A stretch of 64,000 bases of DNA. Source: Paenibacillus thalictri (GTDB lineage Bacteria; Bacillota; Bacilli; Paenibacillales; NBRC-103111). How positions within the stretch are numbered: the stretch's first letter is position 1; each line of letters opens with the position of its first letter. The notes under the pieces were generated by a model that saw only the letters and a list, made by a program, of their open reading frames with translations, was not told the origin of the DNA and ran no database searches. Both the position numbers and the translations under genes were made by a program. Shown piece by piece: positions 46,869-56,465 of the stretch. The stretch covers positions 124,001 to 188,000 of the forward strand of contig NZ_SIRE01000015.1 in NCBI RefSeq assembly GCF_004307995.1, read 5' to 3'.

Positions 46869-47750
46869 TCATCCTTTGACAGAACCTAACATAACACCCT
46901 TCGTAAAATGCTTCTGCAAAAACGGGTACACCAGCAAAATCGGCAGCGTGGACACCACAACGGCGGCCATCTTGATCGTTTGCGTCGGCAGCTGCTTATC
47001 CGAAGCCATCTCCACCGCCGACGCGCCGCCGACAGCGGTATCGGAGTCAATCAGCATGTTGCGCAGCACAATCTGCAGCGGCACCTTCGTGAAATCGTTG
47101 ATGTACAGCACGGCGTTAAAAAACGTATTCCAGTAAGCGACGGCGTAAAACAACCCGAAAGCGGCCAGCGACGCGGCCGAAAGCGGCAGGATGACCCGGA
47201 AGAAAATGCTCAGGTCATTGCAGCCGTCAATCATGGCGGCTTCCTCCAGCTCAGCGGGAATGCTGTCAAAGAAGCTTTTCATCAAGATGACATACCAGCC
47301 GCTGGTCAATACCGGCACGATCAACGACCATACGCTGTTGATGAGACCCAGGTCACGCACAAGCAGATAAACGGGAATAATCCCCGGATTAAACAAAATC
47401 GAAAACATCACCAGCAGCAGCAGCGTTCTTCTCCCGCGCAGCCGTTTCCGGGACAGCCCAAACGAGAACGCCGAGGTGATCATCAAGCTCAGCAAGGTTC
47501 CGACCGTAGCCAGAAATGCGCTCACCCCGGTAGCGCGGATGAAAGCTGAAGTCGAGAGCAGGTACTCGTAAGCGCCGATGCTCCATTTGCTTGGAAACAG
47601 GACAAAACCGTATTTCTCGATATATTCGCTAGGTTCTGTGAAAGAAACGACAAACACATAATACAAGGGGAATAACGTGACGATGCCGATCACCACCAGC
47701 AAAATCACATTGGCGATCCCCAAGAGGCGATCCCCGTAGCTTTCTCTCAT
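46869..47750 (-). CDS. Lpl-type sugar ABC permease (LplC/YtcP-like)
   Basis: A 293-residue permease with six membrane segments. ATG 47750 follows GGAGG; the longer frame to 48053 has an improbable Arg/Gly-rich leader that overlaps the upstream gene. The EAA loop is ELEEAAMIDGCNDLSIFFRVILPLS near residue 190, and the C-terminus VQKHF-KGVMLGSVKG is family-typical. It forms the channel with the permease at 47768-48727. Confidence 0.95.
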   Translation of the reverse strand: MRESYGDRLLGIANVILLVVIGIVTLFPLYYVFVVSFTEPSEYIEKYGFVLFPSKWSIGAYEYLLSTSAFIRATGVSAFLATVGTLLSLMITSAFSFGLSRKRLRGRRTLLLLVMFSILFNPGIIPVYLLVRDLGLINSVWSLIVPVLTSGWYVILMKSFFDSIPAELEEAAMIDGCNDLSIFFRVILPLSAASLAAFGLFYAVAYWNTFFNAVLYINDFTKVPLQIVLRNMLIDSDTAVGGASAVEMASDKQLPTQTIKMAAVVVSTLPILLVYPFLQKHFTKGVMLGSVKG

Positions 47751-47767
47751 GGCTTTACCTCCTTTGC

Positions 47768-48727
47768 TTAATACACGCCTTCTTCGCCAAACCGTTTGGC
47801 CAACCAGTTGGAGCCAACCACAAGCACAAGACCAATAACCGACTTGAACAGTCCGACCGCCGTCGTATAGCTGAATTGGCCTTGCTGAATCCCATTGCGG
47901 TATACGTAGGTCTCGAACACGTCCGCCACGCCTGCCACCGCGCCGTTGCTCATCAGGAACACCTGCTCGAAACCGACGTCCATAATATGGCCAAGGCGCA
48001 ATATCAGCAGGATGATAATCACGTTGCGGATGCCCGGCAGCGTGATATGCCACATTTGCCGGAGCCGGTTGGCGCCGTCAATCTTAGCCGCTTCATAGAG
48101 CTGCTGGTCGATGCCCGTCATGGCGGCGAGAAATATAATCGTGCCCCAGCCTGTGTCCTTCCATATGTTCTGCCCGGTCAGAATGCCCCAGAAAAAATTC
48201 GGATTAGTCAAAAAATCAATTTTGGCAAACCCGGCGTATTGAAACAGCATGTTAATGATTCCATTGGTCTGCGACAGCAGCAAGAACGTGATGCCCGCGA
48301 TAATGACCCAAGACAGAAAGTGCGGCAGATATACAATGGACTGGATCGTTCGTTTAAAATACTTGCTGGCGACTTCATTCATACATAGAGACAACACGAT
48401 CGGCAGCGGGAAGAAGAAAACAAGACTGAGCAAGCTGATCATCATCGTGTTGCGAAATAATAGGAAGAAGTCGGGATTTTCGAAAAACCGCACGAAATTT
48501 TCTAGCCCCACCCATGCGCTTTTAAACACACCCATGTAAGGCGAATATTCCTGGAAGGCGATAACCAGCCCCCACATCGGGTAATATTTAAACAACAGAA
48601 AATACACAATCCCCGGGAGCACCAATAGATACAAATATTTGTCGCGCTTCAATTCAGACCATAACGAAGTTTTGGTTTTACTTTGCGTCAGCGATTGCCG
48701 CTTGATCTTCGCCGTTTGGTAATCCAT
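47768..48727 (-). CDS. Lpl-type sugar ABC permease (LplB-like)
   Basis: A 319-residue permease. ATG 48727 is preceded by GGAGG at 7 nt; the longer frame to 48916 runs through the terminator of the upstream regulator and is rejected. LVLPGIVYFLLFKYYPMWGLVIAFQEYSP is the LplB signature and QLYEAAKIDGANRLRQMWHITLPG the EAA loop. It lies 17 bp before the partner permease. Confidence 0.95.
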   Translation of the reverse strand: MDYQTAKIKRQSLTQSKTKTSLWSELKRDKYLYLLVLPGIVYFLLFKYYPMWGLVIAFQEYSPYMGVFKSAWVGLENFVRFFENPDFFLLFRNTMMISLLSLVFFFPLPIVLSLCMNEVASKYFKRTIQSIVYLPHFLSWVIIAGITFLLLSQTNGIINMLFQYAGFAKIDFLTNPNFFWGILTGQNIWKDTGWGTIIFLAAMTGIDQQLYEAAKIDGANRLRQMWHITLPGIRNVIIILLILRLGHIMDVGFEQVFLMSNGAVAGVADVFETYVYRNGIQQGQFSYTTAVGLFKSVIGLVLVVGSNWLAKRFGEEGVY

Positions 48728-48860
48728 GTACCATCCTCCATCTTTGATAATGTTGTGCCGATAGCTTAAAGGTAAGGCCCGTTCCTGTGGAGCGCAATAA
48801 TAACAAATTATTGCTATGCGATTTAAAAATTTCCGGCGATCGTCTTTTTTTGAAATCAGC

Positions 48861-48890
48861 AAAAAAAGCCCTTCCCGTATCGGAAAGAAC
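48861..48890 (-). terminator. Terminator of the AraC regulator gene
   Basis: On the minus strand CTTTCCG-ATA-CGGGAAG forms a stem with one G-T pair, followed by GGC and seven T. It separates the regulator from the permease genes, which therefore have their own promoter. Confidence 0.7.
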
Positions 48891-48961
48891 CCGTTGATGG
48901 CTATGGATTTGTTCATGCGACAGCTATCAGCTCTTAGGCAGGAGCCGGAGCCTGCCGCACG

Positions 48962-51286
48962 TTAAGTATGCTTCTCCCGGTACTGCCGGGGCGTGATGCC
49001 TTCGTTCTTTTTAAACATGCGGATCAAATACGACGGCTGGTAATGCAGCTGATCGGCGATTTCGTTGATTTTCATATCGGTGGTCACAAGCAGCTCCTTG
49101 CATTTCTCGATCCGCAGACGAACGACGGCATCGATAAAATTAATCCCGTTAAACTGCTTAAACGCCTTGCTCAGCTTGGAAGGGCTGATCTGCAGCTGAT
49201 CGGCGTACATTTCCAAGGAAACGTCAAGCAGGATGTCTTTCTCCATCTTCACAAGCAGCTCGTCGATCATTTCTTTTAAATTGGCGTCGTACGCGATCGA
49301 TAAGGTTTTGACAAAAGGACGAATCAGATTGTATTGGAACCAATCGACGATCTGCTCCGGTTCGGTCAGCTGCATCAGCTGCTCGTACAGATGAACGCCG
49401 CCGTACATATCCAGCAGGTTGACATCCTGCTTGATCATCGCGTCATGAATCGCCCCCAGCAACTTCATCATCCCTTGATGGACCATCAGCTCCGCATTGT
49501 AGCTGCTTTGCAGCTCCAGCATGAACTGCCTGATCAGCCGCACCGCCTCGTCCTCCAACCCCATGCTGACGGCGTGTACGATCTCCCGTTCCCGCTCGGA
49601 GGGATAATGGTGCTGTCCGGTGTTTTTCAGTGTCAGCTGGTTCATGTCGAGCATCTGATTGGATGTGTGAAGATCGCGGAAACGCAGCGCTTTGCGTGTC
49701 TGCTCCATAATTATCGGCATCTGCTCGATCGAATCGGATATTTTGCTGGTAACAATCGTAACTTTCAGCCGCAGCACATTGTTGACCGCAGCGATGTAGT
49801 CATGAGCGAGCTTGTTGAGCGTCGATTCCAGCTCACTATGGGAGCCGGTCTCATCCAATACGAGAAACACACCCAACGATAAGTCCTGAAAGTTAATCAC
49901 GTGAAACATGTTGAATTTCTCGCTGCACAGCTCCGTCACGATGTTGGAGGCGGCAAAAGTGATTAATTGGGCGTCATGCTCGGAAAATTTGCCTTCCAGT
50001 TTGGAAATCCCGTGGAGCTGCGCAACCATCATGGCAAACTTCTTGTGCTCGGCGTCCCAATCCAGCTGCCTTAACTTCTGTATCAGCTCCGATTCGGTGT
50101 GACTGTACAGATTGCCCTGCAAAAACTGCAGCAAGAAGCTTTCCCGCAGCACAGGGATCGACTGCTTGATCTGGCTGGACAGATCCTCCTGCACCTGAAG
50201 CTGCAGCTTCCATTGATGTTCGATATACGTGATCTCGTCCTTTTCGGTGGACTTGTGGGCCCATGTGTTCTCGAACAAGCTCTTTAGCCGGTAGACGGGG
50301 TCATAGATCTTATTGGAAGCGAACCAGGACAGCAGCAGCCCAAGCGTAAGGCCCAGCATGCTGATCCAGACAATCAGTTTCGACAAAGAGGTCACGGGGG
50401 CTACGATTTGGGAGATCGGCGTGGCCGACACAAACGTCCACTTGCCGCCTAATTTGTTGATTCTTCCATAAGTCACGTTGTAATTCTTGTCGTGCCAATC
50501 GAACTTAAACATATTTTCATTGGCTTCATCCACGAGGATGCGGCTTTTCAGCGCGTCTTCCAGTCTTTGTCCTTGACCTTCATCACGACGCGGCAGCGTT
50601 GTTAAATAATCGCCGTTCTCATTAAACAGGAAAGAAACCCCTTCGCCCGAAACAAGCTTCTGAACCATGCTGTCTAATTTATTTTGATCCAGATAAATGA
50701 TGGCGATCCCGTAAGTTCCGTAGACCTGCCCTCCCGGCAGCTTAATGACAATCGCTTTATTGGCCGAGTCCGGCATATTGATTTTTCTCAGCGAATAATT
50801 CCAGTAGATGGTCCGTTCTTTATCCAGCAGTGAATTCAGCAGGTTGCGGTCTTCCTCCGTCCGGACGGACTGGAATCCATCATCCCCGATAATCTTATTG
50901 GCATGAGGCAAGTATAAGCACACGCTGCTAATCAGAGAATTCGAGCCGGTAATTAACGATAACGATTTCATAATTTCGTTGGTCGTTTGGAATTCCTGCA
51001 CGAAATCAAGGTGGGTCAACGTCTCGTCCATATTCCGGTCAAAAGCAAGCCGCACAACCGAATGCTCCAAATTGGTCAAATAGTCGTTCATTTGCTGAAC
51101 CGATGAATTCAGCTGGTTCTGATGCGCCTTGTTAACTTCGGTTTCGATCCGGTCGGTTCCGACATAATAAATAATAACTCCTATAAAAGCAATAGGAATA
51201 CAGGTAATCAGCAATACGAGTCCGAGGTTCTTCCAATATATTGTCCCTTTGTTTCGAGCTTTGTGTTTGCCCATATGCCTCATCAC
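48962..51286 (-). CDS. Membrane-bound AraC-family regulator of the sugar-acid locus
   Basis: A 774-residue protein with the same layout as the one at the window start: membrane segment near residues 18-40, extracellular Cache-like region, second membrane segment near 300-325, and a C-terminal AraC domain (LQISPSKLSKAFKQFNGINF; LHYQPSYLIRMFKKNEGITPRQYREKH). ATG 51274 with TGAGG is an alternative start. It probably controls the downstream permease, enolase and reductase genes in response to an extracellular sugar. Confidence 0.9.
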   Translation of the reverse strand: MMRHMGKHKARNKGTIYWKNLGLVLLITCIPIAFIGVIIYYVGTDRIETEVNKAHQNQLNSSVQQMNDYLTNLEHSVVRLAFDRNMDETLTHLDFVQEFQTTNEIMKSLSLITGSNSLISSVCLYLPHANKIIGDDGFQSVRTEEDRNLLNSLLDKERTIYWNYSLRKINMPDSANKAIVIKLPGGQVYGTYGIAIIYLDQNKLDSMVQKLVSGEGVSFLFNENGDYLTTLPRRDEGQGQRLEDALKSRILVDEANENMFKFDWHDKNYNVTYGRINKLGGKWTFVSATPISQIVAPVTSLSKLIVWISMLGLTLGLLLSWFASNKIYDPVYRLKSLFENTWAHKSTEKDEITYIEHQWKLQLQVQEDLSSQIKQSIPVLRESFLLQFLQGNLYSHTESELIQKLRQLDWDAEHKKFAMMVAQLHGISKLEGKFSEHDAQLITFAASNIVTELCSEKFNMFHVINFQDLSLGVFLVLDETGSHSELESTLNKLAHDYIAAVNNVLRLKVTIVTSKISDSIEQMPIIMEQTRKALRFRDLHTSNQMLDMNQLTLKNTGQHHYPSEREREIVHAVSMGLEDEAVRLIRQFMLELQSSYNAELMVHQGMMKLLGAIHDAMIKQDVNLLDMYGGVHLYEQLMQLTEPEQIVDWFQYNLIRPFVKTLSIAYDANLKEMIDELLVKMEKDILLDVSLEMYADQLQISPSKLSKAFKQFNGINFIDAVVRLRIEKCKELLVTTDMKINEIADQLHYQPSYLIRMFKKNEGITPRQYREKHT

Positions 51287-51302
51287 ACCTATCGCTTCAT
51301 AA

Positions 51303-51316
51303 GTTTAGCGCTTACA
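51303..51316. promoter_or_regulatory. Possible cre site before the AraC regulator
   Basis: TGTAAGCGCTAAAC (minus strand) matches the CcpA cre consensus at 12 of 14 positions, about 17 bp before the start codon. Catabolite repression of the locus would fit. Confidence 0.4.
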
Positions 51317-51474
51317 TTCATCGTTTCCTTCACGCATTCATCGGTACCTAAGTTCATTATAATGGGTCGAGTTCAAAATGTAACCACTTACCGCGCCGAT
51401 ATTGTTACCCAAACTTAAAGCTTTTCCTGAGCGTCCTCACCGAGACCAGCAGCTTCTTGATGTATTTGAACAAG

Positions 51475-51518
51475 AAAAAAGCACCTACTTGCAGGAGGAA
51501 ATCTCCTGCGTAAGTGCG
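51475..51518 (-). terminator. Terminator of the cyd operon
   Basis: GCACTTACGCAGGAG pairs with CTCCTGCAAGTAGGTGC (two small bulges), followed on the minus strand by six T. It lies just after the CydDC stop. Confidence 0.85.
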
Positions 51519-51554
51519 TCATTGCGCGGTTCCTAATTGTGGAAGCCTCTCCAT

Positions 51555-54500
51555 TTAAGCTATACGAAACGATACCTGTTTCTCGTCAAATTGGCGGCTG
51601 TCCGATTGCTGGTAGTCCCAAAGCTTGCGGTACATTTTGCCGAGCGACATCAGCTCGTCATGCGTGCCTCTTTCATGAACAATACCGTTATGAAGCAAAA
51701 TAATCTCATCCATTTTCTCCAAACCGGACAACTTGTGTGTAATCCACAGCACCGCTTTATCCGCAAGCAGCGGCTCCAGATGCACGTTAAACGCCTGCTC
51801 GGTGAGCGGATCCAGTCCGGTCGACGGTTCATCAAACAATATGGCGGGCGCTTGACGTACAAGCGCTCTCGCCAGCGCAAGCCGCTGGCATTCGCCGCCC
51901 GACAGCTTGGCGCCCCATTCGCCGATGATCGTATGATAACCGTCGGGAAGCTGCATAATGGTGTCTTCGATCCTCGCAATCCGGCAGGCCTCCCGCAGCT
52001 CCTCCATCGTCGCATCGGAACGGCCAAGCCGCAAGTTATCCGCCACGGTCGCATTAAACAATTGCACGCGCTGCGAGACGACAGCAAATTGCTCGCGAAC
52101 CGCCTCCTCATCCAATGTATGCAGATCGGCCCCATTGATGGAAACGGAACCGGCTTCATACGGGCGCAGCCTCAATAGCGCCTGCAGCAGCGTGCTTTTG
52201 CCTGCGCCGCTCTCTCCCACAACGGCAACGCGTTTGCCTTGCTCGAGCGTCAAGGAGAGATCGCGCAGCACGCAAGACCCTTTCGGCCTGTAGCGGAACG
52301 ATAAGCCGCTCACCTTCAATTGCCAAGGCGCAGGGGATGCAGTTGTGCGCCTATCCGGCGCTTGCGGCGCAGGTGCTTGTAGCACTTCCGACGCTTGAGT
52401 CACGGGAGGTGCTTCTGGCGCAGGTACTTCCGACACTTGCCTCACATGCGGCTTTTGTCCGGCCTGCGGCGCAGGAGCCGCATCCGCGTCTTCGTCCGCA
52501 AGCCGAAACAACCGGCTTCCGGCATATAACGTTTGGCCGAGCTGCTGGAAGGACAAAGGCAGCGGCAGCACAGGCTCAAAGCTGGCCAAGGCCACAAGCA
52601 CAAGCGCCGGGATCAACACGCCATCGATGCTTCCCGCTGCGGCGTACGCAATGGCCATCGCCAGCACAAGCCACATCGTCAGCTGGGACATTCCGGCCAT
52701 CACCCCCGCCGTACAGGCGGCAATCCGATTCTGCGTCTGCTGATACGCGTCCAAGCGGCCCTGAGCATCCGCCATAAGCGCTTCTTTCCGGCCGAGCTGG
52801 CCGTAAACGGCTAATACCGGCAATCCTGCTATAAGATCGGACGTTTCGGCATACATATCCGAACGCGACCGGACAATCGCTTTTCCGCTTGCCTGCCCGA
52901 GCCGATGACTGAGCCACGGGACGACAAACCCGGTCAGCAGCATCATGCCGGCGAGCAGCAGGCCAAGCCCAAGCTGTGCATGCGCCAAAAAGGCGAAGCC
53001 CAGCAGCAGCGTAAACAAGGCGACAAGCGGCGGCGCAATAACGCGCAGATACAAGTTTTGCAGCTGCTCCGCGTCGCTGATCACTGTCCCCAGCACATCT
53101 CCGCTGCGTCTGCTTTCAAACAGCCGGACGCCTCTTGGCTCCAGCCGCTCATAAAGCCACACGCGCACACTTTTGACAATTCGGAACGTAACGTCATGCG
53201 AAACGAGCCTCTCCACATAACGGGATACTCCGCGAGTGATGCCAAAAAAGCGTACACCGACAATTGGCACGTACAGCAGCAGCACCGTCTCCGGGCGCAG
53301 CGCCGCCTTGGCGATCAAATATCCCGACGTCCCCATTAGACCGATGTTCATCGCCACAGTGAAAATCCCCAGCAATATGCCCAGCAGCGCTCTCCACTTG
53401 TAAGGACGGACAAACTGCAGCAGGCGCACGAACGTCCGCCAGCCAGCGCCAGCCGGGTTGTCATTAGAAGCTTCTCCTTCGGCCGCATCCCCGCCGGCCG
53501 CAGTGGTATCCGGGTCGGCTGCAAGCGAATGTGCGACAGACGAGCCGAGAGACGCTTCGAATGCGGCTTCAGGCAACAAGCTCTCCTTCTTCAGCCCCCC
53601 GTCTACCAACGGCAAATCGCGATGAGCCGCTTGAAGCATCCGGGCGTAAAGCCCGCCGGCTGCAAGCAGTTTTCCGGGTGCTCCGTGCTCAACGAGCTTG
53701 CCTTCGGCAATAACCACCACCCGATCGGCTGAGCGAACCGTATCCAGCCTATGCGACACGGTGATCGACGTACGGCTTTGCAGCAGCGGCTCCAACGCAG
53801 CGGCGACGATCGCCTCGCTGGCAAGATCGAGCCCGTTTGTCGGCTCATCCAGCAGCAGCACCGGACAATCCCGAAGCAAAGCCCGCGCCATGGCGACCCG
53901 CTGCGCCTGCCCGCCCGACAGCTTCACCGCTTCCCCCAGCTTGGCATTATAGCCGCAGGGCAGTGATTGGATAAAATCGTGGGCCTGAGCAGCCTGACAA
54001 GCGGCAATAAGCTCCGCATCCGTTGCCTCCGGCCGGCCCAGCCGAACATTGTCGGCGACCGTCCCGTGAAACAGATGCACCCGCTGCTCCAGTACCGACA
54101 GCTGTTCCCGCCACCAGGCGATAGAGATTTGCGACAGCTCGACGCCGTCGATATAAATACGTCCTTCCGTCGGCTTGACGAAACCTTGGAGCAAATCAAG
54201 CAGCGTGCTTTTGCCCGCCCCGGTTGGTCCTATGACCGCCACACGCTCACCCGGCTCAATCGTCAGCGACAAGCCGGACAACGCCGCACGATCGGCCCCG
54301 GGATAACGGACGCTGACATTGTCAAACGTGATCCGGTATCCTTCACGCTTCGTCGGAAGCCGCAGGCCGTTTTCGTTTTCCGTCCAGCCCGCCGGCTGGG
54401 TCTGCAAAATCCCGAAGATACGTTCAGCTGCCGTCACTCCGTTCATGCCCGCATGAAACTGCGCGCCCAGCGTCCGGATCGGCGTATAGAAATCCGGTGC

Positions 54501-55340
54501 CAGCAGCAGCACCAGAAAAGCCGCTTCAAAGCCAATCTCTCCCTTGATTAGACGCAGGCCGAGAAAGACGGCCACGATGGCCGTGCTGAGCGCCGCGAAC
54601 AGCTCCATCACAAGAGCGGACAAAAAGGCAAGCCGCAGCGTGCCCATCGTCGAACGCCGGTACTCTTCGCTGATTCGCGCGATAATCCCGATCTGCGCCC
54701 GGCTGCGGTTGAACATTTTGAGCGTAGGCAAACCGCGGAGCACCTCGTGGAAATGCCCGCCAAGACGGCCAAGCAGGCGGAACTGCCGATCGGTCTTATC
54801 TTTCGCCGCTTTGCCGATCAATATCATGAGCAGGACCAGCAGCGGCAGCGTCACGGCAAATACGCCGGCGGATATCCAATCGTAACCCGCAACAACTACA
54901 AAGACGGCAGCGGGGATAAATGCGGAAAGCGCCATTTGCGGCACATATTTAGCCAAATAACTTTCCAGTTGCTCTATGCCTTCGTACAACGTGCCAAGCA
55001 ACTCCCCGCTCCGCTCGCCTTTTGCATATTGAGGCCCTAGCTCCGCCAGCTTGCGGACCAGTCTGCGGCGAAGATCGCTTTTGATACGCTGCGCCATTTG
55101 GGTCGACATATATTCACCGGCTCCATGAAGCGCCGATCGGGCCGCAATAATGCCCAGCAGAACAAGCAGTTCCGTCCATAATGCCGCCAAGTTTCGGCCG
55201 CCAAGAAAAGCCCCGTCCACGATGCTGGCGATATAGACGGCCTGGCCGATCAGCAGCAGCCCGCCGGCCGTGCCGGTCGCAATGCTTGCCGCCAATAGCT
55301 TGCGGGTGCCTTTGACTTGCTGCAGTAATCGTTTGATCAT
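51555..55340 (-). CDS. cydDC: Fused CydD-CydC heterodimeric-type ABC exporter
   Basis: A 1261-residue single frame with two full half-transporters. The first half (~1-600) has six membrane segments, Walker A GPTGAGKST and signature KLSGGQAQRVAMARALL; the second half (~640-1261) has six more, Walker A GESGAGKST and signature KLSGGECQRLALARALV. CydDC exports reduced thiols or supports heme insertion during cytochrome bd assembly. It starts 12 bp after cydB. A proline/alanine-rich insert with repeated APAPQAP-like units lies between the second membrane domain and its ATPase (about 52330-52510). Confidence 0.95.
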   Translation of the reverse strand: MIKRLLQQVKGTRKLLAASIATGTAGGLLLIGQAVYIASIVDGAFLGGRNLAALWTELLVLLGIIAARSALHGAGEYMSTQMAQRIKSDLRRRLVRKLAELGPQYAKGERSGELLGTLYEGIEQLESYLAKYVPQMALSAFIPAAVFVVVAGYDWISAGVFAVTLPLLVLLMILIGKAAKDKTDRQFRLLGRLGGHFHEVLRGLPTLKMFNRSRAQIGIIARISEEYRRSTMGTLRLAFLSALVMELFAALSTAIVAVFLGLRLIKGEIGFEAAFLVLLLAPDFYTPIRTLGAQFHAGMNGVTAAERIFGILQTQPAGWTENENGLRLPTKREGYRITFDNVSVRYPGADRAALSGLSLTIEPGERVAVIGPTGAGKSTLLDLLQGFVKPTEGRIYIDGVELSQISIAWWREQLSVLEQRVHLFHGTVADNVRLGRPEATDAELIAACQAAQAHDFIQSLPCGYNAKLGEAVKLSGGQAQRVAMARALLRDCPVLLLDEPTNGLDLASEAIVAAALEPLLQSRTSITVSHRLDTVRSADRVVVIAEGKLVEHGAPGKLLAAGGLYARMLQAAHRDLPLVDGGLKKESLLPEAAFEASLGSSVAHSLAADPDTTAAGGDAAEGEASNDNPAGAGWRTFVRLLQFVRPYKWRALLGILLGIFTVAMNIGLMGTSGYLIAKAALRPETVLLLYVPIVGVRFFGITRGVSRYVERLVSHDVTFRIVKSVRVWLYERLEPRGVRLFESRRSGDVLGTVISDAEQLQNLYLRVIAPPLVALFTLLLGFAFLAHAQLGLGLLLAGMMLLTGFVVPWLSHRLGQASGKAIVRSRSDMYAETSDLIAGLPVLAVYGQLGRKEALMADAQGRLDAYQQTQNRIAACTAGVMAGMSQLTMWLVLAMAIAYAAAGSIDGVLIPALVLVALASFEPVLPLPLSFQQLGQTLYAGSRLFRLADEDADAAPAPQAGQKPHVRQVSEVPAPEAPPVTQASEVLQAPAPQAPDRRTTASPAPWQLKVSGLSFRYRPKGSCVLRDLSLTLEQGKRVAVVGESGAGKSTLLQALLRLRPYEAGSVSINGADLHTLDEEAVREQFAVVSQRVQLFNATVADNLRLGRSDATMEELREACRIARIEDTIMQLPDGYHTIIGEWGAKLSGGECQRLALARALVRQAPAILFDEPSTGLDPLTEQAFNVHLEPLLADKAVLWITHKLSGLEKMDEIILLHNGIVHERGTHDELMSLGKMYRKLWDYQQSDSRQFDEKQVSFRIA

Positions 55341-55352
55341 AAGATCAGTCCT

Positions 55353-56369
55353 TTAATAATCCAAATGATCCGACGCGGTCACCCGCTTGCGGAATACCCA
55401 GTACGTCCAGATCTGATAAGCCAGCACAAACGGGATCACCGACACGGCGACGATCGTCATGACCTTCAACGTGTACGTATTGGATGCCGCATTATAGATG
55501 GTCAGATTCCAATCCGGGTTCAACGACGATATCATCACGTTCGGGAACAACATCATAAATACGGTAATGGTCGACAGTACAATCGTTGCTCCGGTTGCGA
55601 TAAACGCCCACCCGTCACGACCGGCTTTAATGAAGAAGTGGACCGAGAACAAAGCCATGCCGGCGAGAATCGGAGCCATCCCCGGGTTAACCCCATTGGA
55701 AGTAAACATATCCGTTTGAAAATAACTTAAAATAACGAAAAGAAACATCACAGCGCTTGTCCATGCCCCGATTTTAAGCGCGACGCCGCGGGCTCTCTCG
55801 CGCAGCTCCCCTTCCGTCTTCAGCGACAGGAACAACGCGCCGTGAAGCAGGAACAGCAGTACGATACTGGCGCCGGCCGTCAGCGAATACAGGGAGATCA
55901 GGTCCCAGAAGCCGCCGACGTAATTCATGTTTTTGTCGATCGGCACCCCTTTCATCAGGTTGGCGAGCGCAACGCCCCACAACAGCGGCGGCAGCAGACT
56001 GCCGATACAAATCACCCAATCCCAGGTATGACGCCACTTCGGGTTATCGAGCTTGCTGCGGAATTCAAAGGCAACCCCACGTCCGATTAACGCAAGCAGC
56101 ATAAAAAACAGCGCTAAATAAAATCCGCTGAACAACGTAGCGTACCAATTCGGAAAAGCGGCGAACATCGCGCCGCCGGCGGTAATCAGCCACACCTCGT
56201 TGGCGTCCCAGAACGGGCCGATCGTATTGATCAGCACTCTGCGCTCCGTATCCGTTTTGCCGAGGAATCTCGCTAACATGCCTACCCCAAAGTCAAAACC
56301 TTCAAGGAAGAAGAAGCCGACGAACAACACGGCAATCAATATAAACCATACGGTCTCCAGCATGAACAC
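55353..56369 (-). CDS. cydB: Cytochrome bd ubiquinol oxidase subunit II
   Basis: A 338-residue protein with eight to nine membrane segments. FLEGFDFGVGML near residue 23 and GPFWDANEVWLITAGGAMFAAFP near 50 are CydB signatures. It forms the oxidase with CydA and lies 96 bp after its gene. It supports respiration at low oxygen. Confidence 0.97.
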   Translation of the reverse strand: MFMLETVWFILIAVLFVGFFFLEGFDFGVGMLARFLGKTDTERRVLINTIGPFWDANEVWLITAGGAMFAAFPNWYATLFSGFYLALFFMLLALIGRGVAFEFRSKLDNPKWRHTWDWVICIGSLLPPLLWGVALANLMKGVPIDKNMNYVGGFWDLISLYSLTAGASIVLLFLLHGALFLSLKTEGELRERARGVALKIGAWTSAVMFLFVILSYFQTDMFTSNGVNPGMAPILAGMALFSVHFFIKAGRDGWAFIATGATIVLSTITVFMMLFPNVMISSLNPDWNLTIYNAASNTYTLKVMTIVAVSVIPFVLAYQIWTYWVFRKRVTASDHLDY

Positions 56370-56465
56370 CTTCGCCTCCCTTTCATATCTTTACGCCCGG
56401 ACTATAACGAGCCCGTCACGCGAGTGAACTTTCATTGCCAAACGTCCATAAGGCGGTAGACCCGA

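Noticed and set aside
47751-48053. Extended N-terminus of the second Lpl permease
   Set aside because: The extra ~100 residues are Arg/Gly-rich and overlap the upstream permease; GGAGG precedes ATG 47750.
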